A stretch of DNA of 64,000 bases from HXMU1420-13 sp963691715 (GTDB lineage: Bacteria > Bacteroidota > Rhodothermia > Balneolales > Balneolaceae), in NCBI GenBank assembly GCA_963691715.1, contig OY829281.1:2046001-2110000 (forward strand), in the 5' to 3' direction. The notes under the pieces were generated by a model. That model saw only the letters and a program-made list of their open reading frames with translations. It was not told the origin of the DNA and did not search any database. Shown one piece after another: positions 1 to 8,801 of the stretch; within the stretch, counting starts at the first letter, position 1; each line of letters opens with the position of its first letter. The position numbers and the translations under genes are program-made.

Positions 1-212
1 TAGAGATTGCTCACTTAGAAGGGTATGTCTATGTAACCAATATGGGCAGAATCTTTGTCCTAGAAGAACATACGGGCGAGTTGGTTCATACGGAGCCCGT
101 ACCCTCTGGAGAACGTTATTTCTGGCATTTAACCGCAGCGGCAGATAAACTCTTTGCCCAAACCGATGCAACCATCACCGCCTATGAACCTTGGCACTTA
201 CGACATAAGTAG
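1..212 (+). CDS. PQQ-like beta-propeller lipoprotein, C-terminal end (copy A, partial)
   Basis: The reading frame runs in from the left edge (first full codon at 3) and stops at TAG 210-212. The encoded tail contains EEHTGELVHTEPVPSGERYF and ends in AYEPWHLRHK. It is almost identical, base for base, to the 3' end of the copy at 581-1720, so it is the last blade or closing strand of the same beta-propeller family. Unlike the two full copies it is not followed by the 213-residue secreted protein but by a hydrolase-like fragment. No function beyond an envelope propeller can be inferred. Confidence 0.75.
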   Translation, partial: EIAHLEGYVYVTNMGRIFVLEEHTGELVHTEPVPSGERYFWHLTAAADKLFAQTDATITAYEPWHLRHK

Positions 213-244
213 CTTTGTACTATCCAACACCTAATAATCAATAA

Positions 245-529
245 ATGATGCAGAGTAATTTAGGTCATACTTATAAAAACGACGGAGTGGTAAGTATTCT
301 TAGCGCCCGCTGGAGCGCTGATGATCAGCTTGATAATGACCCTAATAATAGCTATTTCGACGATGTGGACGAAGATGGTGGGTATAACCATTTTGAACTA
401 CGCAATTACGAGCGTGCGTACGATTTGAAAGCAGAAAATGGCTCTTATCTATTCCGAAAAGGCGATCGCGCCCCGCAATATGATAAGATTTATGTTTGGT
501 TGGATAACTTATTCAAAAACAGTAACTAA
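245..529 (+). CDS. Small ORF resembling the C-terminus of an alpha/beta-hydrolase (lipase-like), probably truncated
   Basis: The ORF encodes 94 residues and has no signal peptide. The segment KNDGVVSILSARW resembles the strand and loop near the catalytic Asp in lipase/esterase C-termini (a NDGVVPxxSA-type motif), and a later His (GGYNHFEL) could be the charge-relay His; this match is by eye only. The nucleophile half of the enzyme is absent, so it is probably a gene remnant. Its last 24 residues (RKGDRAPQYDKIYVWLDNLF) recur as short untranslated remnants at 2370-2444 and 4282-4356, showing that this gene was once part of each repeat unit of the array. It may equally be a small unknown protein. 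Confidence 0.4.
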   Translation: MMQSNLGHTYKNDGVVSILSARWSADDQLDNDPNNSYFDDVDEDGGYNHFELRNYERAYDLKAENGSYLFRKGDRAPQYDKIYVWLDNLFKNSN

Positions 530-537
530 TAAATCAC

Positions 538-564
538 AGGAAGAGAAGCTAGCCTTCTCTTCCT
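538..564 (+). terminator. Perfect 11-bp hairpin, terminator-like without a clear T-tract
   Basis: AGGAAGAGAAG (538-548) pairs with CTTCTCTTCCT (554-564) across a 5-nt loop. It sits 17 nt before the start codon of the next lipoprotein gene. No T-run follows, so it may be a terminator of the upstream fragment or a 5'-leader structure. A similar hairpin lies at the same place before the next copy (2458-2479). Confidence 0.5.
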
Positions 565-580
565 CCCTAAATATGTGAGT

Positions 581-1720
581 ATGAAATTTTCTGTCTTACC
601 CTTGTTGTCTTTGATGATATTAGTGGCACTTAGTTGTTCCAATACCCCGAAAAACTCTGATAATTCAACCCTAAGAATGCTATGGCAAGCTCCCATGGAG
701 TTGGTGAATATTCCAAAAGCTGAACTGCTAATAATAAATAACGAACATTTAATCTATTCAGGCGAGAGGGAACTGCTAACTGCTATTTCAGTAGATGATG
801 GCTCCCTTGTTTGGAAATCTAATAACTATGATATGCGCTCATTGCGAGCCTATCACTTGATGTATTCAAAAAAGCAAAATCAAATCTATGGTAATCACTT
901 TAATAATATTATGGTATGGGACGCTAATACAGGTCAATTAGTGTACGAACTTTCTGATAGCTTAAACCAAATTAGTACAACGCGATTTAATTTTAACACA
1001 TTAATGAATAATGGCTTTGCCATGATTGGTGAAAAGACAGACGCTCATATTCTAAACTGGAATGGAGCACTTCTTTATTCCATTGGTGTACCTTGGTCTA
1101 CTGTTACAGTTACTTATGATGGAACTAGATTGTTTATTGGGCAGAGAAAAACCGTACATGGAGGGTTGACCCAAGGCCGCATTCGAGCTTTTGATGCTAG
1201 TACTGGCGACAGCCTATGGACGTATCAAACCGATAATGATGGATTTGATGCAAGAATGTATGTGCAAGACGGTATTGTGTATGGTGGTACTAAAGGGAAT
1301 TCACCCAATAGCGAAGTGGTCGCTTTAGATGCCGCAACTGGCCAAATAATTTGGCAATATGTTGCAGAAAATACTTTAGAGTATAGCGAGAATTTTTTAG
1401 TTACAGATAACTATGTATTTGCCAAAGGTTCTGGGTATATTTTTGCATTAGATAAATCTACAGGAGAAAGAAAATGGGGATTTAGATGGACAAGTTCTTC
1501 TTCAGTAGAGATTGCTCACTTAGAAGGGTATGTCTATGTAACCAATATAGGCAGAATCTTTGTCCTAGAAGAACATACAGGCGAGTTGGTTCATACGGAG
1601 CCTGTACCCTCTGGCGAACGTTATTTCTGGCATTTAACCGCAGCGGCAGATAAACTCTTTGCCCAAACCGATGCAACCATCACCGCCTATGAACCTTGGC
1701 ATTTACGGGAGAAAAACTAA
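581..1720 (+). CDS. PQQ-like beta-propeller repeat lipoprotein (copy B)
   Basis: The protein has 379 residues from ATG 581; a GTG at 575 is also in frame, but ATG gives a clean lipoprotein signal with lipobox ALSC (Cys19). Propeller blades are visible as repeated DxxTG...W motifs: ISVDDGSLVWKS, WDANTGQLVYEL, FDASTGDSLWTYQ, LDAATGQIIWQY and LDKSTGERKWGF. Such eight-bladed folds act as scaffolds (BamB-like) or bind PQQ; no catalytic residues are recognisable, so a scaffold or binding role at the envelope is inferred. It overlaps the next gene by one base (TAATG), so the two are translationally coupled. The N-terminal half differs from copy C while the middle and C-terminal blocks are nearly identical at DNA level, a mosaic pattern. 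Confidence 0.75.
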   Translation: MKFSVLPLLSLMILVALSCSNTPKNSDNSTLRMLWQAPMELVNIPKAELLIINNEHLIYSGERELLTAISVDDGSLVWKSNNYDMRSLRAYHLMYSKKQNQIYGNHFNNIMVWDANTGQLVYELSDSLNQISTTRFNFNTLMNNGFAMIGEKTDAHILNWNGALLYSIGVPWSTVTVTYDGTRLFIGQRKTVHGGLTQGRIRAFDASTGDSLWTYQTDNDGFDARMYVQDGIVYGGTKGNSPNSEVVALDAATGQIIWQYVAENTLEYSENFLVTDNYVFAKGSGYIFALDKSTGERKWGFRWTSSSSVEIAHLEGYVYVTNIGRIFVLEEHTGELVHTEPVPSGERYFWHLTAAADKLFAQTDATITAYEPWHLREKN

Positions 1721-2361
1721 TGAAACCTTATATATCTATTATACTTTTATCAATAATCAGCAGTGTATGTGTACAAACCCTACACGCACAATCTAAGTTT
1801 GAGGACTATTTTATTAAAGGGGGTGTTTCCTACGATTTTAGAGTAATCGCTGATAGAGCATTTCCTAAATATTCAGATTTCTATTCAATGTATTTTAGGT
1901 CGAAAGAAATAGAGATTGGCAAGCGAAATGAGCAGAGAATATATAGCGTACACGTTCGATTTGGTAACAATGAATTCCGTGAAGAGTTAATTGTAGAAGA
2001 TGAATACTTTGATACATTTGAAGTAGAGCGATATATGCAATTAGCAGGAGCCTTCCGTTGGCAGTTCAACAAGTACAAGGATACTGATTCCCAACTTCTT
2101 TTTAATATAGGAGTGCGAAACATGGTTGGAGTCTCGTATTTCCATGGCATAGAACTTATCAACGCTGGTTCAACAAATGCCCAGCTTATCGATTATAATC
2201 AAGCTACCATTGATTTAGAGACGGGAATATATCTTGAAGTTGGAAGACATGGAGGAAGAAAACCTGGGGTTTTTGTTAATTTTGAGCCTTTTTGTGTTAT
2301 TCAAACCAATAAAGGATTAGGATTAGGGTTTGCTAAACTATCCGGCATGATTCAATTTTAA
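1720..2361 (+). CDS. Small secreted/outer-membrane protein of unknown function (copy B partner)
   Basis: The protein has 213 residues from the ATG that overlaps the stop of the propeller gene. A typical signal peptide (MKPYISIILLSIISSVCVQT, cut after HAQ near residue 24) is followed by alternating polar/hydrophobic strands and an aromatic C-terminus (SGMIQF), which suggests a small beta-barrel or periplasmic beta protein. A longer in-frame start exists at 1696 but would place the signal peptide internally. It pairs with the upstream propeller lipoprotein, and the same pair recurs at 2493-4273. Function not recognised. Confidence 0.6.
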   Translation: MKPYISIILLSIISSVCVQTLHAQSKFEDYFIKGGVSYDFRVIADRAFPKYSDFYSMYFRSKEIEIGKRNEQRIYSVHVRFGNNEFREELIVEDEYFDTFEVERYMQLAGAFRWQFNKYKDTDSQLLFNIGVRNMVGVSYFHGIELINAGSTNAQLIDYNQATIDLETGIYLEVGRHGGRKPGVFVNFEPFCVIQTNKGLGLGFAKLSGMIQF

Positions 2362-2369
2362 CGAATGTA

Positions 2370-2444
2370 GTACGCAAAAACGATCACATGCCAATGTATG
2401 ATAAGATAGTTGCTTGGTTGGATGATCTATTTAGTAAACTATAA
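2370..2444 (+). pseudogene. 25-codon remnant of the hydrolase-like gene
   Basis: Directly after the preceding stop, 24 sense codons read RKNDHMPMYDKIVAWLDDLF and so on to a TAA. This is homologous to the C-terminus of the 94-residue ORF at 245-529 but has no start or upstream coding part. It marks a deletion in which the rest of that gene was lost. Confidence 0.6.
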
Positions 2445-2457
2445 TAATTAAAGCTAC

Positions 2458-2479
2458 GAGAGGAAGACATCTTCCTCTC
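2458..2479 (+). terminator. Hairpin before copy C lipoprotein
   Basis: GAGAGGAAG (2458-2466) pairs with CTTCCTCTC (2471-2479) across a 4-nt loop. It lies 14 nt upstream of the next ATG with no strong T-tract. Its position matches the hairpin at 538-564, so it belongs to the repeated unit. Confidence 0.45.
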
Positions 2480-2492
2480 AAATTTAACTACA

Positions 2493-3632
2493 ATGAAAAC
2501 ACAAGGATTTTATTTACTACGATTCTCGATCTTGCTTTTACTTAGTTGTCCTAATACATCGAAAGATGAAGGTGAAACAAAGCTCAACGTTCAGTGGAGT
2601 ACCCCCATTGATCTAATTAATTATCCAATGCCTGAACTATTAATAATCAATAATAACACATTGGTATATGCAGGGGAAGAAGATTTAGTAGCATTGACCA
2701 CTGATAGTGGCACTGAAATTTGGCGCGGAGAAATTGATGGATCAAAAGCACTATATAATCGACAAATAATGTTGTATGAACCTGATAAAGAATGGATTAT
2801 TTCTCAACACTATGAAGATGTAATTGTTTGGAATGCTCAAGATGGTTCTAAATTATATCAACTATCAGAAAGCACACATGGTATTTCGGCTTCCAGAATC
2901 GGATACAATTCACTCATGAATGATGGATATTTGATAGTAGGGTACCCCACCGATCTCTATATACTAAATTGGGATGGAAGTATTAGAGATAGTATAATAA
3001 TACCTATTGCATCAACATCCGTAGCCTATGGGAATGACACTATTTATTTAGGTCAAAGCAACACCATACATGGAGGGTTGACCCAAGGTCGCATTCGAGC
3101 TTTTGATGCTAGTACTGGCGACAGCCTATGGACGTATCAAACCGATAATGGGGGTTTTGATACAAGGACGTATGTGCAAGATGGTGTTGTGTATGGTGCT
3201 GCAAAAGGGAATTCACCCAATAGCGAAGTGGTCGCTTTAGATGCCGCAACTGGCCAAATAATTTGGAAGTATATATCACAAGAAATTGGCGAATGGACAA
3301 ATAATTTTTTGGTAACTCAAGAATCAATCTTTATCAAAGGTACCTCATATTCTTATGCTTTAAACAAACAAGACGGTTCTCGAAAATGGAGTTTTGGGTG
3401 GACCAATACCTCCTCATTTGAAATAGCTTACTTAGAAGGATACGTATATATATCAGATATGTATAAAATTTACATCCTAGAAGAACATACGGGCGAGTTG
3501 GTTCATACGGAGCCTGTACCCTCTGGTGAACGTTATTTCTGGCATTTAACCGCAGCGGCAGATAAACTCTTTGCCCAAACCGATGCAACCATCACCGCCT
3601 ATGAACCTTGGCACTTACGGGAGAAAAACTAA
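2493..3632 (+). CDS. PQQ-like beta-propeller repeat lipoprotein (copy C)
   Basis: The protein has 379 residues. A lipoprotein signal ends in LLLSC (Cys19), followed by a short linker and propeller blades with DxxxGxxxW motifs (LTTDSGTEIWRG, WNAQDGSKLYQL, FDASTGDSLWTYQ, LDAATGQIIWKY, LNKQDGSRKWSF). It is the paralogue of 581-1720: about 80 bp beginning near 3069 and about 60 bp beginning near 3206 are nearly identical to copy B, as is the last 140 bp, while the rest is clearly diverged. That suggests gene conversion between neighbours. It overlaps the downstream gene by one base. No enzyme motif is seen; a binding or scaffold role is inferred. Confidence 0.75.
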   Translation: MKTQGFYLLRFSILLLLSCPNTSKDEGETKLNVQWSTPIDLINYPMPELLIINNNTLVYAGEEDLVALTTDSGTEIWRGEIDGSKALYNRQIMLYEPDKEWIISQHYEDVIVWNAQDGSKLYQLSESTHGISASRIGYNSLMNDGYLIVGYPTDLYILNWDGSIRDSIIIPIASTSVAYGNDTIYLGQSNTIHGGLTQGRIRAFDASTGDSLWTYQTDNGGFDTRTYVQDGVVYGAAKGNSPNSEVVALDAATGQIIWKYISQEIGEWTNNFLVTQESIFIKGTSYSYALNKQDGSRKWSFGWTNTSSFEIAYLEGYVYISDMYKIYILEEHTGELVHTEPVPSGERYFWHLTAAADKLFAQTDATITAYEPWHLREKN

Positions 3633-4273
3633 TGAAACCTTATATATCTATTATACTTTTATCAATAATCAGCAGTGTATGTGTACAAACCCTACACGCA
3701 CAATCTAAGCTTGAGGACTATTTTATTAAAGGGGGTGTTTCCTACGATTTTAGAGTAATCGCTGATAGAGCATTTCCTAAATATTCAGATTTCGATTTAA
3801 TGAGTTTCTGGTCGAAAGAAATAGAGATTGGCAAGCGAAATGAGCAGAAAATATATAGCGTACACGTTCGATTTGGTAACAATGAATTCCGTGATGAGTT
3901 AATTGTAGAAGATGAACGCTTTGATACATTTGAAGTAGAACGATATATGCAATTAGCAGGAGCCTTCCGTTGGCAGTTCAACAAGTACAAGAATACTGAT
4001 TCCCAACTACTTTTTAATATAGGTGTGCGAAACATGGCTGGAGTTTCTTACTTCCATGGCGTACAACTAATAAATGCCTATAGCAATAATCCTCAGCTGA
4101 TAGATTATGATCAAGCTACCATTGATTTTGAAACGGGTATTTATCTTGAAGTAGGAAGATATGCAGGGAATAAACCTGGATTCTTTATCAATTTTGAACC
4201 CTTTTATATTATGGTTACCAACCAAGGATTAGGAGGAGGTATCCTAAAGCTATCTGGCATGATTCAATTTTAA
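3632..4273 (+). CDS. Small secreted/outer-membrane protein of unknown function (copy C partner)
   Basis: This is the 213-residue paralogue of the protein at 1720-2361, with the same 24-residue signal peptide and a nearly identical first half. The last third is more diverged, but the same SGMIQF end is kept. It is translationally coupled to the propeller gene through TAATG. No domain recognised; a beta-rich envelope protein is inferred from its strand pattern and terminal aromatic residue. Confidence 0.6.
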   Translation: MKPYISIILLSIISSVCVQTLHAQSKLEDYFIKGGVSYDFRVIADRAFPKYSDFDLMSFWSKEIEIGKRNEQKIYSVHVRFGNNEFRDELIVEDERFDTFEVERYMQLAGAFRWQFNKYKNTDSQLLFNIGVRNMAGVSYFHGVQLINAYSNNPQLIDYDQATIDFETGIYLEVGRYAGNKPGFFINFEPFYIMVTNQGLGGGILKLSGMIQF

Positions 4274-4281
4274 CGGATGCA

Positions 4282-4356
4282 GTACGCAAAAACGATCACA
4301 TGCCAATGTATGAAATGATAGTTGCTTGGTTACGTAATTTATTAGATAATATATAA
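4282..4356 (+). pseudogene. Second remnant of the hydrolase-like gene C-terminus
   Basis: Twenty-four codons starting VRKNDHMPMYEMIVAWLRNL to a TAA repeat the remnant seen at 2370-2444, at the same distance (8 bp) from the stop of the paired secreted protein. Confidence 0.55.
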
Positions 4357-4819
4357 CCTATGAATAAAGCATAGGAAGAGAAGTACATCTTGTATGCATA
4401 GTTGAGTAGCTGAAATTAAATATTTAATTAATAATTGGTTCCTATCTTTAAAAACAACGGAGTATTTCCAATTGCTGTAACAACTTCCATTCTGCTAGGT
4501 AGTGTCGTCTTAACCATTCGTTCATTTATACATATTCTGCTAACATTCTGAATATGCCATGAGGTACAATAGATTAAATAGTAGAGAGATTATTCATTTC
4601 TATAATCAAGAAAATAATCATTTTAAGAAGCTCTAGTTCATCTGTATTGTTGCTAAGATGAAGGGTATATTACAACGGATGTTTTTATTTGTTATAAAAA
4701 AGAAATTATTGGTTGTATTCAACATGTTAATGGGTACAATAATGATTTAGTAACAGTATATTCGAATTCCATAAAAAATTTGATTCTCTAATAATTAAGA
4801 AAAACGATACGCAAAACGA
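4357..4819. other. Gene-free stretch with further decayed repeat sequence
   Basis: No convincing ORF is present. Around 4373-4383 there is half of the hairpin found before the propeller genes (AGGAAGAGAAG), now unpaired. Around 4450-4476 a stretch with AAAAACAACGGAGTATT resembles the start of the 94-residue ORF (AAAAACGACGGAGTGG at 274-289). The rest is A+T-rich and presumably contains the ispH promoter. Confidence 0.45.
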
Positions 4820-6052
4820 TTGCCACGTAAACAATTTCAAATACCAGAAATATATCAATCACCGATCATTCGATGGGTGAAAGAAGCAACAAAAATAACA
4901 GATCCTATGAAAAAGGATCTTACACCAACCCTGTTAGACTTCGGTCCTATTCAATTTTATGTACCTCGCTTTTTTGGATTTTGTTATGGCGTTGAAAATG
5001 CCATCGATATTGCTTATCGAGCAGTGAATGAACATCCAGATAAGAATATCTATTTGCTTAGTGAAATGATTCATAATCCCACCGTAAATGAAGATTTACT
5101 TCGGCGAGGAGTACAATTTCTACACCATACAGACGGAAGTGAATTAATTCCAATTTCATCACTACAATCAGAAGATATCGTAATAGTACCCGCTTTTGGT
5201 ACTACTTTAGAAATTGAAGCCAAGCTGAAAGAAAAAGGTATAAACCCTTATGAATTTAACACTACATGCCCTTTTGTAAAAAAAGTTTGGCAACGAGGTA
5301 AACAGCTTGGAAGAAAAGAATACGCATTGGTTGTGCATGGCAAGCATCAGCATGAAGAGACACGCGCTACTTTTTCACAAAGTGCCGATCATTCTTCGGT
5401 AGTGGTGGTTTTAAACCCAGATGAAGCACATATTTTAGCTGAAATAATAACAGAAAAACGGCCTCTTTCTGATTTTGAGACGTACTTTGGTCATAAATCA
5501 ACCGCCGGATTTAATCCCCTTGAGGAATTGCAACGATTTGGGGTAATCAATCAAACCACCATGTTGGCCACCGAAACGCAAGAAGTAATGGACATTCTTA
5601 AAGCTGCGACCATCGAACGTTTTGGGGATGCCGATATCTTGAATCACTTCGCGGATACTTCAGATACTTTATGCTACGCTACGAATGAAAATCAGTCGGC
5701 AACCTTGGCATTAGCCGAACAAGATGCCGATATCGCTTTTGTTGTGGGGGGATATAATTCATCCAACACCATGCATTTGGTTGAAATACTTGAACATGCG
5801 TTCCCAACATTTCATATACGAGATGCCTCTGAGTTTAAATCAGCATCAGAAATACATCATTTTGATCAATGGAAAAAAGAAGTTCTTATCACTAAAGATT
5901 GGTTTCCAAAACATCGCCCCTTAAAAGTAGCCATTACATCGGGAGCTTCCTGCCCAGATGTACTAGTGGATGAAGTACTACTTCATATTCTCTCATACTT
6001 TGACTCTACTAGAGAAGTAGACGAGGTAATAAAGCCATTTATGAAGCTTTAA
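4820..6052 (+). CDS. ispH: 4-hydroxy-3-methylbut-2-enyl diphosphate reductase (IspH/LytB)
   Basis: This enzyme catalyses the last step of the MEP isoprenoid pathway, reducing HMBPP to IPP and DMAPP with a [4Fe-4S] cluster. The three cluster cysteines are visible: Cys55 (FGFCYGVENA), Cys150 (NTTCPFVKK) and Cys285 (TLCYATNENQ). The substrate-binding His/Glu motifs SEMIHNP and HGKHQHEET are present, and SGASCPD aligns with the SGASAPD loop. At 410 residues it is longer than E. coli IspH (about 316), with an N-terminal extension and an insertion around residues 185-240, as in the long IspH subgroup. The start is uncertain: TTG 4820 keeps the extension; the next ATG is at codon 30. No clear Shine-Dalgarno sequence is seen. 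Confidence 0.9.
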   Translation: MPRKQFQIPEIYQSPIIRWVKEATKITDPMKKDLTPTLLDFGPIQFYVPRFFGFCYGVENAIDIAYRAVNEHPDKNIYLLSEMIHNPTVNEDLLRRGVQFLHHTDGSELIPISSLQSEDIVIVPAFGTTLEIEAKLKEKGINPYEFNTTCPFVKKVWQRGKQLGRKEYALVVHGKHQHEETRATFSQSADHSSVVVVLNPDEAHILAEIITEKRPLSDFETYFGHKSTAGFNPLEELQRFGVINQTTMLATETQEVMDILKAATIERFGDADILNHFADTSDTLCYATNENQSATLALAEQDADIAFVVGGYNSSNTMHLVEILEHAFPTFHIRDASEFKSASEIHHFDQWKKEVLITKDWFPKHRPLKVAITSGASCPDVLVDEVLLHILSYFDSTREVDEVIKPFMKL

Positions 6053-6112
6053 ATTAAGGCAACACTTAGTTCATTTCACCGATGTTAGTGTCCGGCAAAA
6101 ATTAAAGTCGTG

Positions 6113-7120
6113 CTAATCATCCAATACACTAAAATAAGCAACGGCTTTTGGCTGAAAAGAACGCAGTTTAATTTGATATTCAGTACTAACTAACTCTATA
6201 TCAGGGGTTACAAATCCAGTTGAATCTTCTACGATTTCCTGATAAGGCACATACACTTCGTAAGGTCTTAAGTTTTGCACTTCAACATACTGCTCGATGG
6301 GTACATCAAATCGTATAGTTACTGTTGATGGGTTATAATTGATGATATTACCGCGAGGAATATTGCGTGTGCGAATGTACACACTCACTTCTCCTTCTGT
6401 AAATTCGCTTACATCGGCTAAGAATCTGATTTGGTCGACATCATAATCGATCAAAGGATCTTTAGGAGTGATGGGTATAATCTGCGAAATATCTTCTCGA
6501 ACGTTAGAAAGGGATAGTGTATCTGATAACATCCAATAGTCTATCTTGTTTGTTTGTGATCTAGCTCCAGTTATTGTTAGACTATCTGGATTAAAAACTG
6601 GATCGCTAACTAACCCGTACCGGTCCTCAAATTGAAGATCAGAATGTAATTTGATCGGTATTTTTTTGGATATTTTTTGTTCTAATCCAATACTAATAAA
6701 TAGAGGTTGTACTTTTAATACACTCACATCTTGTTCTACAGTAAATCTTTGCCGAACCTGATCGAATAAATTTACCTCTCCTTCTATCACATCAATGGGA
6801 ATTTCTGGTGGATTACTGTAAAGATTTACCAATTTCCATCCATCTCCACTCACTTCAACTTCTAAAAATTCAGGTAATCCCTCAGCCAGTGCCATATCTT
6901 GAGGTATAGCCCCTACTTCTATTGGGATATTTATAGTGATACGATAATCGCCATTTAGATTCACAATAAACCATAAACTTAAGGCCATTATATAAGCGAT
7001 TACAAAAACGGCAATGCGCTCTCTGCGCTTCGAACGAATATCCTGATCAGGATTTGGAGTTCGAACTTTAAAAAAAAGTTTTATTCGCTCTAGGATTATA
7101 TTTTTTTCTTCTGCTGCCAC
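6113..7120 (-). CDS. YbbR-domain membrane-anchored protein
   Basis: The protein has 335 residues. A short basic cytosolic N-terminus is followed by one membrane segment at about residues 36-54 (ERIAVFVIAYIMALSLWFIV) and then repeated beta-rich YbbR-like modules, e.g. INIPIEVGAIPQDMALAEG and KKIPIKLHSDL. In Firmicutes the YbbR protein CdaR regulates the diadenylate cyclase CdaA; no cdaA gene is next to it here, so that role is not implied. It lies 37 bp downstream of the DciA-like gene in the same direction and is probably co-transcribed with recF. Confidence 0.75.
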   Translation of the reverse strand: MAAEEKNIILERIKLFFKVRTPNPDQDIRSKRRERIAVFVIAYIMALSLWFIVNLNGDYRITINIPIEVGAIPQDMALAEGLPEFLEVEVSGDGWKLVNLYSNPPEIPIDVIEGEVNLFDQVRQRFTVEQDVSVLKVQPLFISIGLEQKISKKIPIKLHSDLQFEDRYGLVSDPVFNPDSLTITGARSQTNKIDYWMLSDTLSLSNVREDISQIIPITPKDPLIDYDVDQIRFLADVSEFTEGEVSVYIRTRNIPRGNIINYNPSTVTIRFDVPIEQYVEVQNLRPYEVYVPYQEIVEDSTGFVTPDIELVSTEYQIKLRSFQPKAVAYFSVLDD

Positions 7121-7157
7121 TTAAAATGAATATAGAATCGACTAGGGGATAATACAA

Positions 7158-7451
7158 CTAACTACGTACGATAATATCTGCCACTACCTGACTTTTTAAC
7201 CTCTGATTTATCCTTTTAGCAATATTAAAACGATTGGCATGTATTTCATGTCGCCAAACTTGGTTCGTTACCTTGCATGCCATTTTATCCCCTTCAAAAT
7301 GTAAATCTTCGGTGTGTTCAGCAATGTGCTCGCCCACTACTTCAGTCCAAACTGAAAGTGCCATTCCCTGTTTAAGCTTCTTTTTGTTAGGGAAACGATT
7401 TATGAAATGTTGTAATTCTGATCCTAACTTTTTTGGTTTTTCAAACCTCAT
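7158..7451 (-). CDS. DciA-like (DUF721) protein
   Basis: This 97-residue basic protein has the DUF721 pattern: WTEVVGEHIAEHTE followed by LHFEGDKMACKVTNQVWRHE. DciA is the ancestral loader or operator of the replicative helicase DnaB in bacteria without DnaC. The gene sits 21 bp downstream of recF, a common neighbourhood for this family, so a replication or repair role is likely. Confidence 0.75.
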   Translation of the reverse strand: MRFEKPKKLGSELQHFINRFPNKKKLKQGMALSVWTEVVGEHIAEHTEDLHFEGDKMACKVTNQVWRHEIHANRFNIAKRINQRLKSQVVADIIVRS

Positions 7452-7472
7452 AATAACTCACTGCCTGATTTT

Positions 7473-8600
7473 TTACTGGAGTATAATTTCAGAGTTGTTA
7501 ACGTTCAATAATTGATTGCGTGCTCCATCAAAGGTAATAAATTCTTGAAATGGAATGGGATTAGCTGCGGTAATAAAAATTTGCCCTGGGTGCGATTGCA
7601 AGGCATTTAGTAGAATTTCGGTTTTTTGTGGGTCTAAGTCACCAAACACATCATCGAGCATAAAAATAGGTAGATCTTCGAGTTCGTCGGAGTAAAAATG
7701 AAGTTGAGCAAGTTTTAAAGAAAGTGCAAAAAGCCGATGCTGACCTTGCGAGCCATATTGACGGAGTTCTCGATCCCCTAAATAGAAAGTAATTTCGTCT
7801 CTGTGTGGTCCAACAAGGGTTTGTTCGCGCTCAATTTCTTTTTCGCTCAAATTCTTTAATTGATCAAAATATTGAAGTTGTATTTCATCTTCGGTCACCG
7901 ATGCGTCACAAAACGTTTTGTATTCAAGGTGTGTGGTAAGGTTCATTCCAGAGATCATAGCATAATCTTTTGCTAGATATTCTTTGAATTTTTGGAGAAC
8001 CTGATGTCTTTTAAAAATGATTTTTGAACCTCTTTCAACCAATTGCAAATTCCATGGTTCTAAATACATTTCTAATAAATGGGGGGCATTACCGTACTGT
8101 TGAAGTAAACTATTTCGTTGTTTTCTTATTTTTCTGTACTCCATCAGATTTCGTAAATACTCATTCGAGAGCTGACTTATAAATGAATCTAGAAATGCCC
8201 GACGTTCTGCAGGTCCTTCGCGCGTCAACTTTTTATCATCTGGTGAAAGTACAACAACGGGAACCATTCCAATCAGATCTGATAAACGATCTAGAGGGCC
8301 CTCATTGACAAAAATCTTTTTCCCTTCCCCCCTTGAATAACTACAACCAACTTCAAATTCTGCCCTGATATTGCCCTTAAATTCACCTTTGAGCATAAAA
8401 TAACTTTCCCCTTGATGCACTACATATTGATCTGAACGTGACACAAAACTTCGCGACATACACAAATAATGAATAGCATCGATTAAACTCGTTTTTCCTG
8501 CTCCATTTGGCCCTGTAATCACATTAATATGAGGCAACCATGCAACGTTATTCTGTCGATGGTTCCTAAAGTTTTGTATGGAAAGCTGTGTGATTTGCAT
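7473..8600 (-). CDS. recF: DNA replication and repair protein RecF
   Basis: RecF is an SMC-like ATPase that with RecO/RecR loads RecA at single-strand gaps. Starting at the ATG whose complement is 8598-8600 the protein has 375 residues and begins MQITQLSIQNFRNHR, the typical RecF start; an upstream in-frame ATG (8651) would add 17 residues of no clear function. Walker A is GPNGAGKT (residues 30-37), the ABC-type signature is GSQGQHRLFALSLK, and Walker B is IFMLDDVFGDLD. It heads a minus-strand cluster with the DciA-like and YbbR genes, about 10 kb from dnaA. Confidence 0.92.
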   Translation of the reverse strand: MQITQLSIQNFRNHRQNNVAWLPHINVITGPNGAGKTSLIDAIHYLCMSRSFVSRSDQYVVHQGESYFMLKGEFKGNIRAEFEVGCSYSRGEGKKIFVNEGPLDRLSDLIGMVPVVVLSPDDKKLTREGPAERRAFLDSFISQLSNEYLRNLMEYRKIRKQRNSLLQQYGNAPHLLEMYLEPWNLQLVERGSKIIFKRHQVLQKFKEYLAKDYAMISGMNLTTHLEYKTFCDASVTEDEIQLQYFDQLKNLSEKEIEREQTLVGPHRDEITFYLGDRELRQYGSQGQHRLFALSLKLAQLHFYSDELEDLPIFMLDDVFGDLDPQKTEILLNALQSHPGQIFITAANPIPFQEFITFDGARNQLLNVNNSEIILQ

Positions 8601-8801
8601 ACCTAATGGTAAGCAAATTGAATACTCTTTGCGTAGAAAAGAATCTCTCATTGGTATAATTTATTCTATTAAAAAAAGCTAATCTAGACAGTCGAATTAA
8701 GCCTTAATGAATATGTTATGCTTTTTTGGGAGTAAATGAATACACAAAGAGTAAGTCGTAAACCTTTTAATAATTCCAAACACAGTATTAGTAGCTACAA
8801 T

